Assembly (NCBI RefSeq): GCF_005869935.1
Contig: NZ_SZQF01000005.1
Location: 62,001 to 126,000 of the forward strand
Reading direction: 5' to 3'
From: Winogradskyella algicola
GTDB lineage: Bacteria; Bacteroidota; Bacteroidia; Flavobacteriales; Flavobacteriaceae
Length of the DNA: 64,000 nucleotides
Shown: in pieces, positions 60,539 to 64,000 of the stretch
How positions within the stretch are numbered: the first letter of the stretch is position 1
Layout: each line of letters opens with the position of its first letter
The notes under the pieces: generated by a model
The model's input: the letters and a program-made list of their open reading frames with translations, nothing else
The model's database searches: none
Told to the model about the DNA's origin: nothing
Made by a program: the position numbers and the translations under genes

Positions 60539-63500
60539 ATGAAAAAAATTGTTTTAGCACTAGCGGTACTTTGGAGCTGTATACCAATTGCTAATGCTCA
60601 GGAAAATACTATAAAAGCAGAATCCTATTTCGGTGACCTAAGAGCACGCCATATTGGTCCAGCGTTGATGAGCGGTCGTATTAACGATATGGAGGCACAC
60701 CCTACCAATCCTAGAATTATTTATGCTGGTACTGCTGGTGGTGGTGTTTGGAAATCTAATGATGCTGGTGCAACCTTCAACCCTATTTTTGATGAGTATT
60801 GTCAATCTATAGGAGCAGTTGAGATTGATCCTAATGATCCAGATAAAACAATATATGTCGGAACAGGTGAAACCTGGCCAAGAAATAGTGTCTCTATTGG
60901 AGATGGACTTTATAAATCTTCGGATGGTGGTACAACTTGGGAAAAAATGGGCTTTGAAAAATCTGAGCGTATCGCAAATATCATTGTTAACCCTAATAAT
61001 TCCCAAGAAATTTATGTAGGTATTTTAGGGGCACTTTGGTCTGATTCTGAAGAACGAGGTGTTTACAAGACCTCAGATGGTGGCGAGACTTGGAACAAGA
61101 TCCTTTATGTTGATGAGATGACTGGTTGTGCTGATATGACAATGGATCACAATGACCCAAATATCTTATATGCATCTATGTGGGAATTTAGACGAACAGG
61201 TTGGTCGTTTAATTCTGGTGGTGATAAAAGTGCCTTATATAAGTCTACAGACGCAGGTAAAACATGGAATAAAATCCATAATGGATTCCCAGAAGGAAAG
61301 TTAGGTCGTTTGGCCATAGCGGTTGCTCCATCAGATTCTAATGTTCTGTATACAGTCATTGAAGCAGAGGAAGACAGTAAAAAAGGGCTATACAGAAGTG
61401 ATGATGCAGGAGCTTCATGGAAACAATTGAATAATGATTTTGGAATTACAGTACGTCCATTCTATTTTTCAAGAATTACTGTAGACCCAAGAAACCCTGA
61501 TGTTGTTGTAAAAGGTGGCCTTTCCGGTTCCATTTCTCGCGATGGTGGAAAAACCTTCAAAAATTTAGGGAATATGCATAGCGATATCCATGATGTGATA
61601 TTCGACATTAACAATTCAGATGTGATGTATTCTGGTACAGATGGTGGTGTTTATCGTAGTTGGAATGGAGGAACAACATTTGAAATTGTTGAGAATCTAC
61701 CTTTATCACAATTCTACCATATTAGTGTAGATGATGCCGAACCTTATAATGTCTATGGCGGTTTACAAGACAATGGCTCTTGGTATGGACCATCACAAGC
61801 TGGTGGTGGTGTTAAAGCAAGAGATTGGAATTCTATTGGTGGTGGTGATGGTTTTAGAGTTCTAAAACATCCAACCAAAAATATTATTTATTCAGAAATG
61901 CAAGGTGCTGAAAACGTATGGAGATATGATGTAAATAAGAAACTTGTAAAGACAATACAACCGCTACCAACGGAAGCCTATTCAAAATTACGCTTTAATT
62001 GGAATGCACCAATGGCCGTAAGTAAGCATCAACCAGATCGTTTTTATATGGGAAGCCAATATTTACACAAATCTGAAGATATGGGTAATACATGGGAAGT
62101 TATATCGCCGGATTTAACTACTAATGACCCAACAAAACAAAACCAAGAAGATTCAGGAGGTTTATCTATGGATAATTCTGGTGCAGAAAATCATACTACC
62201 ATATTCACTATTGCAGAATCTCCACTAGATGAGAATATTATTTGGGTAGGTACAGATGATGGTAATGTGCAAGTTACTAGAGATGGTGGTAAAAACTGGA
62301 CTAATACTACACCGAATATTTCAGGATTGCCTGCCAATACTTGGGTATATCATATTGAAGCCAGTGTGCATGGCAAAGGTACTGCGTATGCCGTTTTTGA
62401 TGGTCATACCAAAGGTGACATGAAACCTTATGCATACAAAACAACCGACTATGGAAAGTCATGGACAAATATTATTTCTGATGATGTAGAAATCTTTGCT
62501 AGAAATATTCAAGAGGACTATGAAAATGAAAATTTACTCTACTTAGGAACTGAGTTTGGACTGTACATAACTTTAGATGGCGGTAAAAGTTGGAGTAAAT
62601 TTAAAAATAATATGCCATCAGTTGCGGTTCATTTCATTGACCTTCAAGCTAAAACTAACGATTTGGTTATGGGTACACATGGACGAGGTGTTATTATCAT
62701 AGATGATATTTCGCCACTTAGAGAAATTAATTCTAAAGTTTTAAGCAAAAAGTTACATTTCTTTGAAAGTGACCCTTTTGTAATGAATGATAACAGTGGT
62801 GCTTTTGGCAATGGTTTTGGTGCAGAAACGCAGTTTGTGGGTTCCAATGGGCCTTCTGGTGCTCTAATTAAATACTTACTTCCTAAACGACATACCTTCG
62901 GAAAAATGACCATGGAAATACAAGATATGGATGGTAATAAGATAGTGTCTTTGACACCAGGTAAAGCCAAAGGTATTAATATTGTGAATTGGAATTATAC
63001 AATTAAAAACCCTAAAGTAGCCAAGGGAAAGACCTTTAGCTTTGGTGGATTTACCTCACCTAGAGTTTCAGCAGGAGAATACAAAGCGGTTATTAAAAAA
63101 GGTAAAGAAACTTTTGAGCATGTATTTGAAGTTAAGAATGATACAGATACTGGTTTGAGTAAAGCTGATATTGATATGAAGCACAAAACAACTATGAAAA
63201 TGTACAATATGACTCAAGAACTTGCCTATATGGTATATGAGTTAGATGCGTTGTATGAAGCCACTAAGGGTAAAAAGGCAAAAGTAGCTAATGCACTAAA
63301 CGAGCTTAAGAAAACATTAGTTGTTACTACAGGCGACAATTACGTAGGCTCAGCAGAACCACAGTTAAGAGAAAAAATGGCAGATTTATATGCCAAAATC
63401 GCTGGCAGCTATGATGCACCTTCTAATGCAGAACTAGCTAACCTTGAAGTTATTGAAAAACGATTTAACAATGCTAAATCCGACTTTAAAAAATTGAAGA

Positions 63501-63559
63501 AAAAAACTAATCCTGAAGAACTTGAATTAAAAACCTTTGACGAATTCATTAATGAATAA
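60539..63559 (+). CDS. Large exported VPS10/BNR-repeat (sortilin-like) beta-propeller protein
   Basis: The ATG at 60539 is chosen because it opens into a signal peptide (MKKIVLALAVLWSCIPIANA); the frame's upstream ATG at 60488 lies inside the terminator. The 1006 residues carry many BNR/VPS10 Asp-box repeats (KSNDAGATFNPIF; KSSDGGTTWEKMG; KTSDGGETWNKIL; SRDGGKTFKNL), giving a large beta propeller like sortilin and some glycoside hydrolases. After about residue 720 the sequence is less repetitive (HTFGKMTMEIQD) with a helical end. There is no T9SS sorting domain, so it is probably periplasmic. Enzyme activity cannot be inferred. Confidence 0.85.
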   Translation: MKKIVLALAVLWSCIPIANAQENTIKAESYFGDLRARHIGPALMSGRINDMEAHPTNPRIIYAGTAGGGVWKSNDAGATFNPIFDEYCQSIGAVEIDPNDPDKTIYVGTGETWPRNSVSIGDGLYKSSDGGTTWEKMGFEKSERIANIIVNPNNSQEIYVGILGALWSDSEERGVYKTSDGGETWNKILYVDEMTGCADMTMDHNDPNILYASMWEFRRTGWSFNSGGDKSALYKSTDAGKTWNKIHNGFPEGKLGRLAIAVAPSDSNVLYTVIEAEEDSKKGLYRSDDAGASWKQLNNDFGITVRPFYFSRITVDPRNPDVVVKGGLSGSISRDGGKTFKNLGNMHSDIHDVIFDINNSDVMYSGTDGGVYRSWNGGTTFEIVENLPLSQFYHISVDDAEPYNVYGGLQDNGSWYGPSQAGGGVKARDWNSIGGGDGFRVLKHPTKNIIYSEMQGAENVWRYDVNKKLVKTIQPLPTEAYSKLRFNWNAPMAVSKHQPDRFYMGSQYLHKSEDMGNTWEVISPDLTTNDPTKQNQEDSGGLSMDNSGAENHTTIFTIAESPLDENIIWVGTDDGNVQVTRDGGKNWTNTTPNISGLPANTWVYHIEASVHGKGTAYAVFDGHTKGDMKPYAYKTTDYGKSWTNIISDDVEIFARNIQEDYENENLLYLGTEFGLYITLDGGKSWSKFKNNMPSVAVHFIDLQAKTNDLVMGTHGRGVIIIDDISPLREINSKVLSKKLHFFESDPFVMNDNSGAFGNGFGAETQFVGSNGPSGALIKYLLPKRHTFGKMTMEIQDMDGNKIVSLTPGKAKGINIVNWNYTIKNPKVAKGKTFSFGGFTSPRVSAGEYKAVIKKGKETFEHVFEVKNDTDTGLSKADIDMKHKTTMKMYNMTQELAYMVYELDALYEATKGKKAKVANALNELKKTLVVTTGDNYVGSAEPQLREKMADLYAKIAGSYDAPSNAELANLEVIEKRFNNAKSDFKKLKKKTNPEELELKTFDEFINE

Positions 63560-63586
63560 GTTTTCTTATTAAAGTAGTTTGAATAG

Positions 63587-63625
63587 AAAAAGAGGTCAGT
63601 TTTTAGAAATTGACCTCTTTTTGTT
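63587..63625 (+). terminator. Terminator after the VPS10/BNR gene
   Basis: The 12-base arms aaaaagaggtca (63587-63598) and tgacctcttttt (63611-63622) are perfectly complementary around a 12-base loop, followed by ttg. It lies 27 bases after the stop at 63559. Confidence 0.88.
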
Positions 63626-63717
63626 AATAAGACCGTTAACAACAATATCGTTTACACTATGCAAACAAAGTGTTAATGGTTAATTTTAATTTCATATAAA
63701 TCCTAAATGACTTAACC

Positions 63718-64000
63718 ATGGCTTCACGCACAAAGCATTTATTATCCATTAGACCTGTAATTTCTTCTGCAAAAATTTATGATTCTATGAGTTCTGATGA
63801 GTTATTTCAGAATAAAACGTTACGTCCAATCATAAAGATGCAGCACAATTTGTTTATAGCTGTTTTTAAAAATTACATTGCTAAACGCAAAAATGTATAT
63901 TACGAATTAACTCTATCTAAACAATTAGCATACATAGATAATGCTATTCATAAGGATATGAAATTTAGAAATTCTATAAAAGGAATGATTATTGGACAAT
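63718..64000 (+). CDS. Glyoxalase-annotated conserved protein (partial, cut by right edge)
   Basis: The frame opens with ATG at 63718 (MASRTKHLLSIRPVISSAKI) and stays open to the window end, so only the first 94 residues are seen. The segment NKTLRPIIKMQHNLFIAVFK, then NAIHKDMKFRNSIKGMIIGQ is well conserved in Flavobacteriaceae proteins usually labelled glyoxalase, as I recall. No metal or glyoxalase motif is visible in the part present, so the activity is doubtful. Confidence 0.6.
   Translation, partial: MASRTKHLLSIRPVISSAKIYDSMSSDELFQNKTLRPIIKMQHNLFIAVFKNYIAKRKNVYYELTLSKQLAYIDNAIHKDMKFRNSIKGMIIGQ

Overview
The window comes from a low-GC member of the Bacteroidota, most likely the marine Flavobacteriaceae. 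The signs are type IX secretion (T9SS) cargo with gliding-motility C-terminal sorting domains, SprB-repeat adhesins paired with PorP/SprF proteins, Bacteroidota-type promoters (TTG-N19-TAnnTTTG), and many small lipoproteins and DUF families typical of that group. No tRNA, rRNA, CRISPR array, insertion sequence or phage gene was seen.

Layout. (1) Positions 1-14358, minus strand: a T9SS surface-adhesin cluster. In transcription order it holds a beta-helix-like exported protein, a 489-residue gliding-motility-type cargo, a PorP/SprF protein with a long helical repeat and a SPOR-like end, a 2740-residue SprB-repeat adhesin, and a second PorP/SprF protein cut by the window edge. (2) Positions 14630-16106: a small exported protein and an intradiol-dioxygenase-fold protein. 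(3) Positions 16107-21483: an accessory island. A restriction-modification set lies between two gene-poor flanks full of short repeats and dyads. The set has a beta-class adenine methyltransferase, a D12-class adenine methyltransferase, a PLD-fold (BfiI/NgoFVII-like) nuclease, an XRE controller protein and a C-box-like operator. (4) Positions 21484-34793: two groups of exported and membrane proteins around two serine hydrolases, one fused to thioredoxin, with two AraC-type regulators, one of them membrane-anchored with TPRs. (5) Positions 34924-39647: an orphan group with an Stv-like protein, a helical protein of unknown function, and a LytTR/TPR-histidine-kinase two-component system led by an unknown gene. 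(6) Positions 39798-63559: mostly housekeeping and envelope genes: DUF4251 proteins, a GAF histidine kinase, HPF, Old Yellow Enzyme, an SF2 helicase, an M23/LysM peptidase, topoisomerase III, fasciclin and cold-shock proteins, a zinc metalloprotease, MscS, a thioesterase, a DUF72 protein, paired LolA-like proteins and a large VPS10/BNR protein. The start of another gene lies at the right edge.

How the genes fit together. The left cluster looks like one transcription unit, with a good promoter at 14411-14441, that makes cell-surface adhesins and their outer-membrane partners. The island looks like a self-regulated type II system. Two methyltransferases of different classes and a PLD nuclease suggest an asymmetric recognition site, as in BfiI. 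The controller gene overlaps the nuclease gene, and the operator lies just upstream of both. Repeats at both island edges suggest cassette-like acquisition. Assignments rest on reading motifs by eye; no database search was run.
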